Shown here: positions 55,943 to 64,000 of the stretch, piece by piece
Layout of the letters: the number at the start of each line of letters is the position of its first letter
How positions within the stretch are numbered: position 1 is the stretch's first letter
Assembly: GCF_012033695.1 (NCBI RefSeq)
Contig: NZ_JAAVJI010000002.1
Coordinates: 558,001 to 622,000, forward strand
DNA from: Pseudomonas quercus
Lineage (GTDB): Bacteria > Pseudomonadota > Gammaproteobacteria > Pseudomonadales > Pseudomonadaceae
Reading direction: 5' to 3'
DNA length: 64,000 nucleotides
Notes under the pieces: model-generated
Told to the model about the DNA's origin: nothing
The model's database searches: none
The model's input: the letters and a program-made list of their open reading frames with translations, nothing else
Translations under genes and position numbers: made by a program

Positions 55943-58039
55943 ATGCAAACCTTTTTCATCGCCCCAACCGACTTTGGCGTAGGCCTGACCTCCATCAGCC
56001 TAGGGCTGATACGCACCTTGGAGCGGGCAGGCCTGAAGGTCGGCTTTTTCAAACCGGTGTCCCAACCGCACCCCGGTGATACAGGGCCGGAGCGTTCTAC
56101 CGAGCTGGTTGCGCGCACCCATGGGCTCAAGCCCCCTGCCCCCTTGGCCTTGGGCCACGTGGAACGCATGCTGGGCGACGGCCAGTTGGACGAGCTGCTT
56201 GAGGAAATCATTACCCTCTACCAGGCCGCTGGCGTGGGCAAGGATGTACTGGTAGTCGAAGGCATGGTGCCCACCCGACAGGCCAGCTACGCTGCCCGGG
56301 TGAACCAGCATTTGGCCAAAAGCATGGATGCGGACGTGATCCTGGTGTCGGCACCAGAGAATGAGGCGCTGGCTGAACTGTCGGGGCGGGTGGACCTGCA
56401 AGCACGGCTCTTCGGCGGCGCCAGTGACCCGAAGCTGATCGGCGTGATTCTCAACAAGGTTCGCGCCGAGGAAACCATCGAACAGTTCGCTAGCCGCCTG
56501 CGGGAGCACTCCCCCCTACTGCGAGGTGGCGATTTCCGCCTGCTGGGCTGTATCCCCTATCAGCCTGAGCTGAATGCGCCACGTACACGGGATATAGCCG
56601 AATTGCTGGGTGCCCAGGTGCTGAACGCCGGTGATTTCGAGCAACGGCGCATGTCACGGATCATTATCTGCGCGCGCACCGTGCTTAACACCTTGCAGTT
56701 GCTCAAGCCTGGCGTGCTTGTGGTCACACCTGGGGACCGTGATGACATCCTGCTGGCAGCCTCTTTGGCTTCGCTCAATGGCGTTCCCTTGGCCGGCGTG
56801 CTGCTCACCAGCGATACCCGCCCGGACCCGCGTGTGATGGAGCTATGCCAAGGCGCCTTGCAGGCCGGCCTGCCCGTGTTGTCGGTGAGCACAGGGTCCT
56901 ACGATACCGCCACTCGGCTGAACCAGTTGAACAATGAAATCCCTGTGGATGACCGCGAGCGTGCCGAGCACATCACCGATTTTGTGGCCAGCCACCTTGA
57001 CGCTGCCTGGCTGCACCAGCGCTGCGGTACACCGCGTGAGTTGAGGCTTTCTCCTGCCGTATTCCGGTATCAGTTGATCCAGCGGGCACAGGCTGCCAAC
57101 AAGCGCGTTGTGCTGCCCGAAGGCAGCGAGCCCATGATCGTTCAGGCCGCGGCCATTTGCCAGGCTCGCGGGATTGCACGCTGTGTACTGCTGGCCAAGC
57201 CAGCGGACGTAGAGGCGGTGGCACGTGCCCAAGGTATCGAGCTGCCAGCAGGGCTTGAAATACTGGACCCTGATGACATCCGGGCACGGTATGTGTCACC
57301 CATGGTGGAGCTGCGCAATAGCAAGAACCTGAACGCCCCCATGGCTGAACAGCAGCTTGAAGACCCAGTGGTCATCGCCACTATGATGCTGGCCCTCGAC
57401 GAGGTGGACGGGCTGGTATCCGGGCTGGTGCACTCCACTGCCAACACCATTCGCCCCGCCCTTCAGCTGATAAAAACCGCACCCGGTTGGAGCCTGGTGT
57501 CTTCGGTATTCTTCATGCTGTTCCCGGACCAGGTGGTAATGTATGGCGACTGCGTCATGAACCCCCACCCGGACGCTGCCGAACTGGCGCAGATTGCCCT
57601 GCAGAGCGCGGATTCGGCACAGGCGCTGGGCATTGCCCCGAGGGTAGCCATGCTGGGCTACTCCAATGGGCAGGCCGGCACAGGTGATGAGGTGGAAAAA
57701 GTACGAGAAGCGACCTTGCTGGCGCGGGAGCAACAACGCGACCTGCTGATTGATGGGCCGCTGCAGTACGACGCGGCCGCCAATGAAACCGTGGCCCGCC
57801 AGCTAGCGCCTGACAGCGAGGTTGCAGGTCGCGCCACAGTGTTCGTGTTCCCCGACCTGAACAGCGGTAATACGACCCACAAGGCCGTACAGCGCAGCGC
57901 TGATTGCGTAAGCCTGGGGCCCATGCTTCAAGGGCTGCGCAAGCCCGTGAATGACCTGCCGCGGGGCGCACAGGTCGACGATATCGTTTATACGATCGCC
58001 CTGACCGCCATCCAGGCCAGCCGCAGCCTGGACGGTTGA
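55943..58039 (+). CDS. pta: Phosphate acetyltransferase (long form)
   Basis: A 698-residue enzyme converting acetyl-CoA and phosphate to acetyl phosphate and CoA. The N-terminal BioD-like P-loop domain (FIAPTDFGVGLTSISLGL), a DRTGG domain (about 220-330), and the C-terminal PTA catalytic domain (about 370-690; LPEGSEPMIVQAAAI, GLVHSTANTIRPALQLIKTAPG, MLGYSNGQAGTGDEVEKVREAT) are in order. Usually paired with ackA, which is absent here. ATG 55943 follows a weak ribosome site. Confidence 0.95.
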   Translation: MQTFFIAPTDFGVGLTSISLGLIRTLERAGLKVGFFKPVSQPHPGDTGPERSTELVARTHGLKPPAPLALGHVERMLGDGQLDELLEEIITLYQAAGVGKDVLVVEGMVPTRQASYAARVNQHLAKSMDADVILVSAPENEALAELSGRVDLQARLFGGASDPKLIGVILNKVRAEETIEQFASRLREHSPLLRGGDFRLLGCIPYQPELNAPRTRDIAELLGAQVLNAGDFEQRRMSRIIICARTVLNTLQLLKPGVLVVTPGDRDDILLAASLASLNGVPLAGVLLTSDTRPDPRVMELCQGALQAGLPVLSVSTGSYDTATRLNQLNNEIPVDDRERAEHITDFVASHLDAAWLHQRCGTPRELRLSPAVFRYQLIQRAQAANKRVVLPEGSEPMIVQAAAICQARGIARCVLLAKPADVEAVARAQGIELPAGLEILDPDDIRARYVSPMVELRNSKNLNAPMAEQQLEDPVVIATMMLALDEVDGLVSGLVHSTANTIRPALQLIKTAPGWSLVSSVFFMLFPDQVVMYGDCVMNPHPDAAELAQIALQSADSAQALGIAPRVAMLGYSNGQAGTGDEVEKVREATLLAREQQRDLLIDGPLQYDAAANETVARQLAPDSEVAGRATVFVFPDLNSGNTTHKAVQRSADCVSLGPMLQGLRKPVNDLPRGAQVDDIVYTIALTAIQASRSLDG

Positions 58040-58059
58040 TCCACAGGCTGACTGTGCAG

Positions 58060-58773
58060 TTACTGGGCCGGCTGCTGATACTGCTGGCCCGGGATGGGCT
58101 TGAGGTTCACTTCTACCCGGCGGTTCTGGGCACGGCCATTGGCATCGGCGTTGCTAGCGATAGGCTGGTCCGGCCCGGCGCCCCGCACGCTCAAGCGTGA
58201 AGCGTCCACGCCCTGGGAGCTGAGGTAGGTGCTCACGGCCTGCGCCCGTTGCAGGGACAGGTCCATGTTGTGCTGCCGCGCACCGGTGCTGTCCGTATAA
58301 CCCACGATTTCGATGGTGTTCTCGTTGAACTGCTTGAATGAACCGGCCAGGTTGTTCAGCGGTGCGTAGAAGCTTGGGGCAATGGCTGAAGAGTCCGTAC
58401 CGAAGGTGATGTTACCTGGCATGATCAGTTTGATCTGGTCCCCTTGGCGCTGCACTTCAACGCCTGTATTGGCCATGCTTTCACGCAAGGCTTTTTCCTG
58501 ACGGTCAGCGTAATAGCCATAGCCTGCTGACGCCGCACCAACCACCGCTGCGCCGATCAGTGCGCCCTTGCCACGGTGATTGTGATCAATGGCAGCGCCT
58601 GCCACCGCACCTGCCAGCGCACCCAAGCCGCCATATTTGGTGGTGTTGCTGACACCTTGGCCAGCCTGCCCCTGGCTGGCCTGCCCTTGTTCGGCATAAG
58701 GGTTTTGGCCAGCACACCCTGACAGCAAGGCAAGGGTAGTGGCGGCGACGATCAGGCGGCTGGGGGTAAGCAT
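58060..58773 (-). CDS. OmpA-family lipoprotein with glycine zipper
   Basis: A 237-residue outer membrane lipoprotein. Signal peptide with lipobox LSGC at residue 19; a glycine-zipper segment (GGLGALAGAVAGAAIDHNHRGKGALIGAAVVGAASAGYGYYADRQ) at about 45-90; then an OmpA-like peptidoglycan-binding domain (about 125-235) with NTIEIVGYTDSTGARQHNMDLSLQRAQAVSTYL and ANADANGRAQNRRVEV. It resembles YiaD. ATG 58773 gives the lipoprotein signal; an upstream start would hide it. Convergent with pta. Confidence 0.9.
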   Translation of the reverse strand: MLTPSRLIVAATTLALLSGCAGQNPYAEQGQASQGQAGQGVSNTTKYGGLGALAGAVAGAAIDHNHRGKGALIGAAVVGAASAGYGYYADRQEKALRESMANTGVEVQRQGDQIKLIMPGNITFGTDSSAIAPSFYAPLNNLAGSFKQFNENTIEIVGYTDSTGARQHNMDLSLQRAQAVSTYLSSQGVDASRLSVRGAGPDQPIASNADANGRAQNRRVEVNLKPIPGQQYQQPAQ

Positions 58774-59021
58774 GGCGAACTCCTGGAAACATGAACAATA
58801 ACAAGCGGCGTAGCCCAATTTGAGCGCAAAGGCGGGGATGAATTCCAATGACATATGTTTCACCGTCTTTCTTCAATTGCCGTGCCGCTTATCAGAATGC
58901 CATCAAGCCTTATCGGACCTTGCCGTTAACCACACCGTAGCGCCAATGGACGGCACGATACTGCTACGCCTGCTGGCTGAAACACCTCCTGCACGAGGGT
59001 CGGCCCTTACGAGCTCTTGCC

Positions 59022-59678
59022 ATGATCGACCTGACCCTCTGGAACCTTACGCTTCCAATCGAGACACCTGCACTGACTATTGCCACGGCAGCCCTGCCGC
59101 GCTTGCAGACCTCCTACTTCACCAACACAGGTGACAAGATCGTGTTCTGGGCGCCGGTCACAGGCTCCCACGCCGGCAACAGTGATTTTCCGCGTACGGA
59201 GCTCCGGGAAACATCCATTGATGGCAAGGCCAGGAATTGGCTGTACAGCAGCGGAACTAACACCCTCAAAGGTACACTGTCGGTCAACCAGGTACCGTCT
59301 ACGGGCCGTGTGGTGGTTGCGCAGATCCACGCCAAAAACGCTACGGCGCCCTTGCTCAAAGTGGTGTACCGCTATGCCAACGGCACCGGCAACATCGACC
59401 TTGAGTACCGGGTAAACCCTGGAGATGTGAAAAGCCCGGTGGCCTATACCCTGCCTAACGTGCCCTTGAACAAAGCGTTCGCCTACGCCATTCAAATGAA
59501 CAAGCAAGGCAAGCTGACGGTGCTGATCAACAACATCGGCTCGCAGTTCCAGTTGGCGCCGAGCTGGTACGGGTATGCGTTCTATTTCAAGGCAGGGGTG
59601 TACACATTGGACAACGTGGGCTCAACGACCGAGGGCGGTAAAGTGACCTACACGCGGCTGGACGTCAGCCACCTTTAA
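59022..59678 (+). CDS. Polysaccharide lyase family 7 (alginate lyase), no signal peptide
   Basis: A 218-residue PL7 beta-jelly-roll lyase. The three family motifs are intact: RTELRE near residue 58 (RxEL), QIH (VAQIHAKN) near 101 and YFKAGVY near 192 (catalytic Tyr/Lys region). It cleaves alginate by beta-elimination. The start ATG 59022 is the first available in frame, so no Sec signal can be encoded; the protein begins directly with the lyase fold. Codon usage matches neighbours. It is 31 kb from the alginate operon and divergent from the OmpA lipoprotein. Confidence 0.9.
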   Translation: MIDLTLWNLTLPIETPALTIATAALPRLQTSYFTNTGDKIVFWAPVTGSHAGNSDFPRTELRETSIDGKARNWLYSSGTNTLKGTLSVNQVPSTGRVVVAQIHAKNATAPLLKVVYRYANGTGNIDLEYRVNPGDVKSPVAYTLPNVPLNKAFAYAIQMNKQGKLTVLINNIGSQFQLAPSWYGYAFYFKAGVYTLDNVGSTTEGGKVTYTRLDVSHL

Positions 59679-59710
59679 CGGACCGCTTGCTGGCTGCTCC
59701 CCTGCAGGAA

Positions 59711-59725
59711 GCGGGCAAAGCCCGC
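59711..59725. repeat. REP-like hairpin
   Basis: GCGGGC-AAA-GCCCGC is a perfect 6-bp hairpin of Pseudomonas REP type, lying between the convergent PL7 lyase and pstB genes. Confidence 0.55.
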
Positions 59726-59811
59726 GAACAGCCCGCTAAATCCGTTTAAAAGAATGCGGGCCTGGCGCTTTTGCCACACAACATGCCCTTCATGGCCCTG
59801 CATCCAAAGCA

Positions 59812-60585
59812 CTAACCAAACCGGCCGGTAATGTAGTCCTCGGTCTGCCGCTTGTTGGGCTTGGTGAAAATGGTATCTGTATCGCCGTGCTCGATCAGTT
59901 CGCCCATGAACATGAATGCGGTGTAGTCCGAACAGCGCGCTGCCTGTTGCATGTTGTGGGTCACGATGATCACCGTGAACTGTTCCTTGAGTTCGGTGAT
60001 GAGCTGCTCGATGCGGCCCGTGGAGATCGGGTCCAGGGCTGAGGTCGGCTCATCCAGCAACAGCACCTGCGGGCGAAGGGCGATGGTACGGGCGATACAC
60101 AAGCGCTGTTGCTGCCCACCGGACAGGCTTTGCGCGCTTTGCTTGAGCTTGTCTTTCACCTCGTCCCACAGCGCGGCGCCTCGCAGCGCCTGTTCCACTC
60201 GCTCCTCCATTTCCCGCCGGTTCAGCCGCTCATGGTGCTTCACGGCATAGGCGATATTGTCGAAGATCGACATAGGGAACGGCACAGGCTTCTGGAACAC
60301 CATGCCCACGTGGCTGCGCAGGCGGTTCATGGAGTAGTTGGGCGCCAGGATATTTTCGCCATTGAGCAGCACTTCGCCGCGCGCTTCCTGCTTGGGGTAC
60401 ATGGCATAGATGCGGTTGAACACGCGCAGCAAGGTGGACTTGCCACAACCGGATGGGCCGATGATGGCCGTCACATGCTTTTCAGGAATGTCCATGTTGA
60501 TGGACTTGAGCGAGCGGTTGTCGCCATAGAAAAACTCGAGGTCGCGCACCTGGATCTTGGTTCGTTTCGGGGCGAGGTTGTTCAT
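59812..60585 (-). CDS. pstB: Phosphate ABC transporter ATP-binding protein PstB
   Basis: A 257-residue ABC ATPase for high-affinity phosphate uptake. Walker [10 protein letters not shown], signature [13 protein letters not shown], Walker [13 protein letters not shown] and the PstB-specific [17 protein letters not shown] and ending EDYITGRFG are all present. ATG 60585 shares one base with the pstA TGA (TGATG). Upstream in-frame starts fall inside pstA. Last gene of pstSCAB; phoU is not in the window. Confidence 0.95.
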   Translation of the reverse strand: MNNLAPKRTKIQVRDLEFFYGDNRSLKSINMDIPEKHVTAIIGPSGCGKSTLLRVFNRIYAMYPKQEARGEVLLNGENILAPNYSMNRLRSHVGMVFQKPVPFPMSIFDNIAYAVKHHERLNRREMEERVEQALRGAALWDEVKDKLKQSAQSLSGGQQQRLCIARTIALRPQVLLLDEPTSALDPISTGRIEQLITELKEQFTVIIVTHNMQQAARCSDYTAFMFMGELIEHGDTDTIFTKPNKRQTEDYITGRFG

Positions 60586-61460
60586 CAGTTGGACCTGTCG
60601 CGCAAAAGGATAAGGCGGGAAATCAAGCTGAGCATCAGCACGAACATCGTCAGCACCAATGCACCGGCCCACGCCAGGGCATGCCAGTCGTCAAAGGGGC
60701 TCATGGCGTACTGGAAAATCACTACCGGTACACTGGCCATGGGTTTCAAGATATCGCTGCTCCAGAACTGGTTACCAAAGGCGGTAAACAGCAAGGGCGC
60801 GGTTTCTCCCGTAATACGAGCCAGCGCCAGCAGCACACCTGTGACCACACCGGCGCGGGCCGCGCGCAATACGATCTGCAGTGTGAGCTTCCACTGGGGA
60901 ACACCCAGTGCCAATGCCGCTTCGCGCATGGTGGAGGGTTGCAGTTGAAGCATTTCATCCGTGGTGCGCACCACCACCGGGATCACCAGCAACGCAAGGG
61001 TGAGCGCACCCGCCAGGGCCGAGAAACCTACCCGGTGGTTGGTCAAGGCGCTGACCGGCAGAATGAACGCGGTGTATACGAACAGCCCCAGCACGATCGA
61101 AGGCGCCGACAACAAGATGTCATTGATGAAACGTACGGCGGTGCCCAGGCGGGTATGACGCGCAAATTCGGCCAGCCATACGCCAGCCATCAAGCCGATA
61201 GGCGTACCAATCACCAATGCGATCAGCGACATCAGGGCGCTGCCGTAGAAGGCATTTGCCAGGCCGCCCGGGCTCCCTGGCGGCGGCGTCATCTGCGTGA
61301 ACAGCGCGGTGCCCAAGGCCTGGAAACCGTTGGTCAAGGTCGTGAACAGAATCCACACCAGCCAGAGCAGCCCAAACAGCGTAGCGCCACAACTGAGCAC
61401 CATGGCGAGCCGGTTCTTGAAGGCACGTATCCGGTACAGGTTTTCATTGGACGTACTCAC
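60585..61460 (-). CDS. pstA: Phosphate ABC transporter permease PstA
   Basis: A 291-residue inner membrane permease with six predicted helices. The EAA-type loop [29 protein letters not shown] lies near 180-210, and [35 protein letters not shown] near 40-75 is typical of PstA. Its start overlaps the pstC stop by 4 bases (ATGA). It pairs with PstC to form the phosphate channel. Confidence 0.94.
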   Translation of the reverse strand: MSTSNENLYRIRAFKNRLAMVLSCGATLFGLLWLVWILFTTLTNGFQALGTALFTQMTPPPGSPGGLANAFYGSALMSLIALVIGTPIGLMAGVWLAEFARHTRLGTAVRFINDILLSAPSIVLGLFVYTAFILPVSALTNHRVGFSALAGALTLALLVIPVVVRTTDEMLQLQPSTMREAALALGVPQWKLTLQIVLRAARAGVVTGVLLALARITGETAPLLFTAFGNQFWSSDILKPMASVPVVIFQYAMSPFDDWHALAWAGALVLTMFVLMLSLISRLILLRDRSN

Positions 61461-62464
61461 AGGCCCTCCTTGCGCGACAGGCGCATCAGCATCAAGCGGG
61501 CAATGGCCAGCACAATGAACGTTACGACAAACAGCAGGAAGCCCAGGCCGATCAGCGAAGAACGATGCAGGTCGGTGTAGGCTTCACTGAATTCGTTGGC
61601 GATGACCGAGGCGATGGAGCTGCTGGGCATTAGCAGCGAGGCCGACAGTTGGTGAGCGTTACCCAGCACGAATGTAACGGCCATGGTCTCGCCCAAAGCG
61701 CGCCCCAGGCCCAGGAATACGCCACCCACAACGGCGGTGCGCGTATAAGGCAGCACGATGTCCCAGACCACTTCCCAGGTAGTGCCACCCAAGGCGTAGG
61801 CCGACTCCTTCAAAGCCACTGGCACAGTGCGGAATACCTCATTCATGACCGAGGTAATAAAAGGAATGATCATGATGGCCAGCACTATACCCGCCGTCAG
61901 CGTGCCAATCCCCAGGGGTGGCCCCTGGAACAGCAGGCCTATGCCAGGAATGGCACCCAGGTTGTCATTGATCCATGGAGCCAGGTGTTCGGCCATGAAG
62001 GGGGCGAACACGAACAGCCCCCACATGCCGTAGATGATCGAAGGAATGCCAGCCAGCAGTTCAATGGCCGAGGCAATGGGCATGCGCAGCCAGGGCGGTG
62101 CTACTTCGGTCAGAAAAATGGCGATACCGAAGCTCACCGGTACGGCGATCAGCAGTGCCAGAAAAGAGGTGACCAGTGTCCCGTATACAGGCACTACCGC
62201 GCCAAACTTGCCCGCGACGGCATCCCAATCCGTGGTGGTCAGAAAATCCAGGCCAAAGGTTCTGAAGGCTTCACTGCCGCCCCACAGGGTTGAACCGGCA
62301 ATGCTGGCCAATAGGAACAGTACCAGCATGGCGGCGCCGCGCACGGTGCGGCGGAACCATAAGTCGTGGCGTTGATCCCGTGCTGCGCGGGCCTCGCTTT
62401 CGCTGTGGCAGTCGGCAGTCATGTTGGGGAGCGCGTGAGAATTATCGGTCATCGGTAGGGCCAC
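61457..62464 (-). CDS. pstC: Phosphate ABC transporter permease PstC
   Basis: A 335-residue permease with an N-terminal cytoplasmic stretch of about 40 residues and six helices. PstC markers: FLTTTDWDAVAGKFGAVVPVYGTLVTS, LLAGIPSIIYGMWGLFVF and ESAYALGGTTWEVVWDIVLPYTRTAVVGG. Start is either GTG 62464 (GGGGGA 10 bases upstream, used here) or ATG 62452. It follows pstS by 57 bases. Middle of pstSCAB. Confidence 0.92.
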   Translation of the reverse strand: MALPMTDNSHALPNMTADCHSESEARAARDQRHDLWFRRTVRGAAMLVLFLLASIAGSTLWGGSEAFRTFGLDFLTTTDWDAVAGKFGAVVPVYGTLVTSFLALLIAVPVSFGIAIFLTEVAPPWLRMPIASAIELLAGIPSIIYGMWGLFVFAPFMAEHLAPWINDNLGAIPGIGLLFQGPPLGIGTLTAGIVLAIMIIPFITSVMNEVFRTVPVALKESAYALGGTTWEVVWDIVLPYTRTAVVGGVFLGLGRALGETMAVTFVLGNAHQLSASLLMPSSSIASVIANEFSEAYTDLHRSSLIGLGFLLFVVTFIVLAIARLMLMRLSRKEGL

Positions 62465-62521
62465 TCATGGCAAATCCCCCGAACCGCCAGAAGCGGATCG
62501 AGGGATGGCTTCGGGTTGCGG

Positions 62522-63535
62522 TTACTTGGCGAACTCGGACTGCCAGTAGCCTTCGATGCGTTTCACTAGGCTTTCTGGCAGTGCAACGTAGTCCAGCGAA
62601 GCGGCCTGCTCCTGGCCTTTGTCCAGGCTCCACTTGAAGAAGTCGAAGGCCGCCTTGCTCTGCTCGGCGTTCTTGGGCTGCTTGTACATGATGATCCAGG
62701 TGGTGGCTGCAATTGGCCAGGCATTGTCACCCGGCGCGTTGACCATGAGCAGGTTGAAGTCTTGTGCGTTAGCCCAATCAGCCGTATCGGCAGCGGCCTG
62801 GAAGGTTTTCATGTCAGGGGACACGAACTTGCCTGCGGCGTTTTTCAGTTGGGTGTAGTTCATCTTGTTGGTCTTGGCGTACGCGTATTCCACGTAGCCG
62901 ATCGACCCCTTGATCTGCTTCACGTAGGCTGCAACGCCTTCGTTACCCTTGCCGCCCACGCCTACTGGCCACTGCACGGTGCTGCCGGCACCGGCTTTCC
63001 ACTCACCGCTGGCTTTCTGCAGGTAGTTGGTGAAGTTGAAGGAGGTACCCGAGCCATCCGAACGGTGGACCACCGTAATGTTGGTGGCCGGCAGGTTTAC
63101 CCCTGGGTTGAGGGAAGCAATGGCAGGGTCATTCCAGGTTTTAATGGTGCCCTGGAAGATCTTGGCCAAGGTGTCGCCATCCAGTTTCAGCTTGCCATCT
63201 TCAATGCCTTCCACGTTGATGACAGGCACGATGCCACCGATGACCACGGGGAACTGGCCCAGGCCGCCGGCTTTAAGGTCGTCAGCACTCATAGGCGCGT
63301 CGGAGGCACCAAAATCCACTGTGGCTGCTTTGATCTGCGCGATACCGCCACCTGAACCGATCGATTGATAGTTCACCCGGTTAGGGCTGGCCTTGGCGTA
63401 ATCCTGGCTCCACTTGGACAGCACAGGGAAGACGAAGCTGGACCCCGCGCCCGTGATGTCTGTCGCATGGGCAATGCCCGAAAGGCACATCGAAGCCAGC
63501 AAAATCGTTAGGCGATTTTTGGTCAGCAGTTTCAC
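62522..63535 (-). CDS. pstS: Phosphate ABC transporter substrate-binding protein PstS
   Basis: A 337-residue periplasmic phosphate-binding protein with signal peptide to about residue 24 (LSGIAHA). It begins the mature chain TDITGAGSSFVFPVLSKWSQDYAKA and has the phosphate ligands in IGSGGGIAQIKAATVDFGASDAPM and VHRSDGSGTSFNFTNYL. The start is GTG 63535, after AGAGGTG. A Pho box lies about 70 bases upstream. It delivers phosphate to PstCA. Confidence 0.95.
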   Translation of the reverse strand: MKLLTKNRLTILLASMCLSGIAHATDITGAGSSFVFPVLSKWSQDYAKASPNRVNYQSIGSGGGIAQIKAATVDFGASDAPMSADDLKAGGLGQFPVVIGGIVPVINVEGIEDGKLKLDGDTLAKIFQGTIKTWNDPAIASLNPGVNLPATNITVVHRSDGSGTSFNFTNYLQKASGEWKAGAGSTVQWPVGVGGKGNEGVAAYVKQIKGSIGYVEYAYAKTNKMNYTQLKNAAGKFVSPDMKTFQAAADTADWANAQDFNLLMVNAPGDNAWPIAATTWIIMYKQPKNAEQSKAAFDFFKWSLDKGQEQAASLDYVALPESLVKRIEGYWQSEFAK

Positions 63536-63605
63536 GGCAACACCTCTGTTGGGGTCCGTGGAGTCATTCCACGGGAGTTGGCCGTGCTGATTTAAAGCTT
63601 TGAAT

Positions 63606-63623
63606 GTGACCTTTTGATGACAA
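63606..63623 (-). promoter_or_regulatory. Pho box (PhoB site) upstream of pstS
   Basis: On the minus strand TTGTCAT-CAAA-AGGTCAC: two direct 7-base PhoB half-sites separated by 4 bases, close to the consensus CTGTCAT-N4-CTGTCAT. An AT-rich TTTAAAT follows at -10 distance. It predicts PhoB activation of pstSCAB in low phosphate. Confidence 0.8.
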
Positions 63624-63721
63624 TCTCTTTAAAACGTGGCAATAGGACATTGCCTTGCCCGGCCTTGAGCGGTTGCCGAAACTGGCCGGGGTATAGGGGC
63701 TGTTCGCACGCGGTAATACGG

Positions 63722-64000
63722 TCAGAACTGCATGCCCACCCCCATGGCAATGAAGTCCCGATCGTCTACGGTGCTGTACTTGCCATCAAAGAAGTTGGTG
63801 TAGTAAAGGCTGGCGGTATAGGTGCTGAGGTAGTTGGCCTCCAGGCCTACGGTGATGGCCTTGCGACCCTCCTCAAAGTTGCCCCCGGGGCCAGGCGAGT
63901 AGCCGTCTACGTCCTGCGCCCACGCCACGCTGGGCTTGAGGTTGATGCCAGCGATGGCGTTGTTGAAGTCCCAGGTGCCTCGAACCCGGTAACCCCAGGC
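63722..64000 (-). CDS. DUF1302 outer membrane protein, C-terminal part (cut by window edge)
   Basis: The frame is open from the right edge (AWGYRVRGTWDFNNAIAG...) to a stop at 63722, giving at least 92 residues. Strand-turn-strand pattern and the final Phe (MGVGMQF) indicate an outer membrane barrel; the segments SVAWAQDVDGYSPGPGGNF and YTASLYYTNFFDGKYSTVDDRDF match the end of DUF1302 proteins. The N-terminus is outside the window. Function unknown, possibly lipid or sterol related. Confidence 0.8.
   Translation of the reverse strand, partial: AWGYRVRGTWDFNNAIAGINLKPSVAWAQDVDGYSPGPGGNFEEGRKAITVGLEANYLSTYTASLYYTNFFDGKYSTVDDRDFIAMGVGMQF

Overview
The window is chromosomal DNA of a fluorescent pseudomonad, most likely of the Pseudomonas putida group. 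This rests on GC-rich coding sequence, a complete alginate operon in the usual Pseudomonas order, many Pseudomonas-type REP palindromes, a short LOV photoreceptor, and Pseudomonas-restricted families such as DUF3509 and the DUF3649-PepSY-DUF3325 set. No transposase, integrase, prophage, CRISPR array, tRNA or rRNA gene was recognised. Gene density is high and almost all genes are intact core genes; the outer membrane protein gene at the right edge is cut by the window.

Layout. 0-2.5 kb: a GST with an extra C-terminal domain, a GIY-YIG protein and a CynX/NimT-like MFS transporter. 2.8-7.1 kb: the aapJQMP general amino acid ABC transporter. 7.4-9.6 kb: a carboxylesterase and the RNA helicase rhlB. 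9.6-10.5 kb: eight tandem 106-bp units built from two opposed REP-like palindromes. 10.5-11.7 kb: moaC-moaD-moaE. 11.8-28.4 kb: the alginate operon algD-8-44-K-E-G-X-L-I-J-F-A on the minus strand, with a candidate AlgU promoter, a leader of about 0.5 kb and a strong hairpin after algD. 29-33 kb: yaaA, a NodB-like deacetylase lacking canonical metal ligands, and a PIN-PhoH ATPase. 33-38 kb: a four-gene aromatic-acid-type efflux pump (outer membrane factor, FUSC, DUF1656, HlyD) with a divergent LysR regulator. 39-42 kb: 2-ketoacid reductase, EamA exporter, AraC regulator. 42-44.2 kb: DUF3649-PepSY-DUF3325 membrane operon behind a Fur-box-like site.

44.5-48.4 kb: DUF3509, PsiE, LexA-controlled yebG, a Leu/Val-type dehydrogenase, a SirB1-like protein, a possible small RNA and a flavodoxin. 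48.5-51.4 kb: a likely light-response cluster: a short LOV protein, a degenerate PilZ-like protein, a MerR regulator resembling class II LitR, and a membrane-anchored monooxygenase-fold protein. 51.5-55.7 kb: DUF1244, HopJ, trxB, cysZ, a hypothetical gene, glutathione peroxidase, SlyD. 55.9-58.8 kb: pta without an adjacent ackA, and an OmpA-family lipoprotein. 59-59.7 kb: a signal-less PL7 alginate lyase. 59.8-63.6 kb: pstSCAB behind a Pho box. The window ends inside a DUF1302 outer membrane protein gene.

Several stress and nutrient regulons meet here: cell-envelope stress (AlgU-alginate), SOS (yebG), iron (Fur site), phosphate (pst) and probably light (LOV/LitR). The points most worth following are the 106-bp REP array with compensatory hairpin changes, the LOV-PilZ-LitR neighbourhood, the deacetylase with missing metal ligands, the hairpin between algD and alg8, the signal-less PL7 lyase and the possible small RNA.
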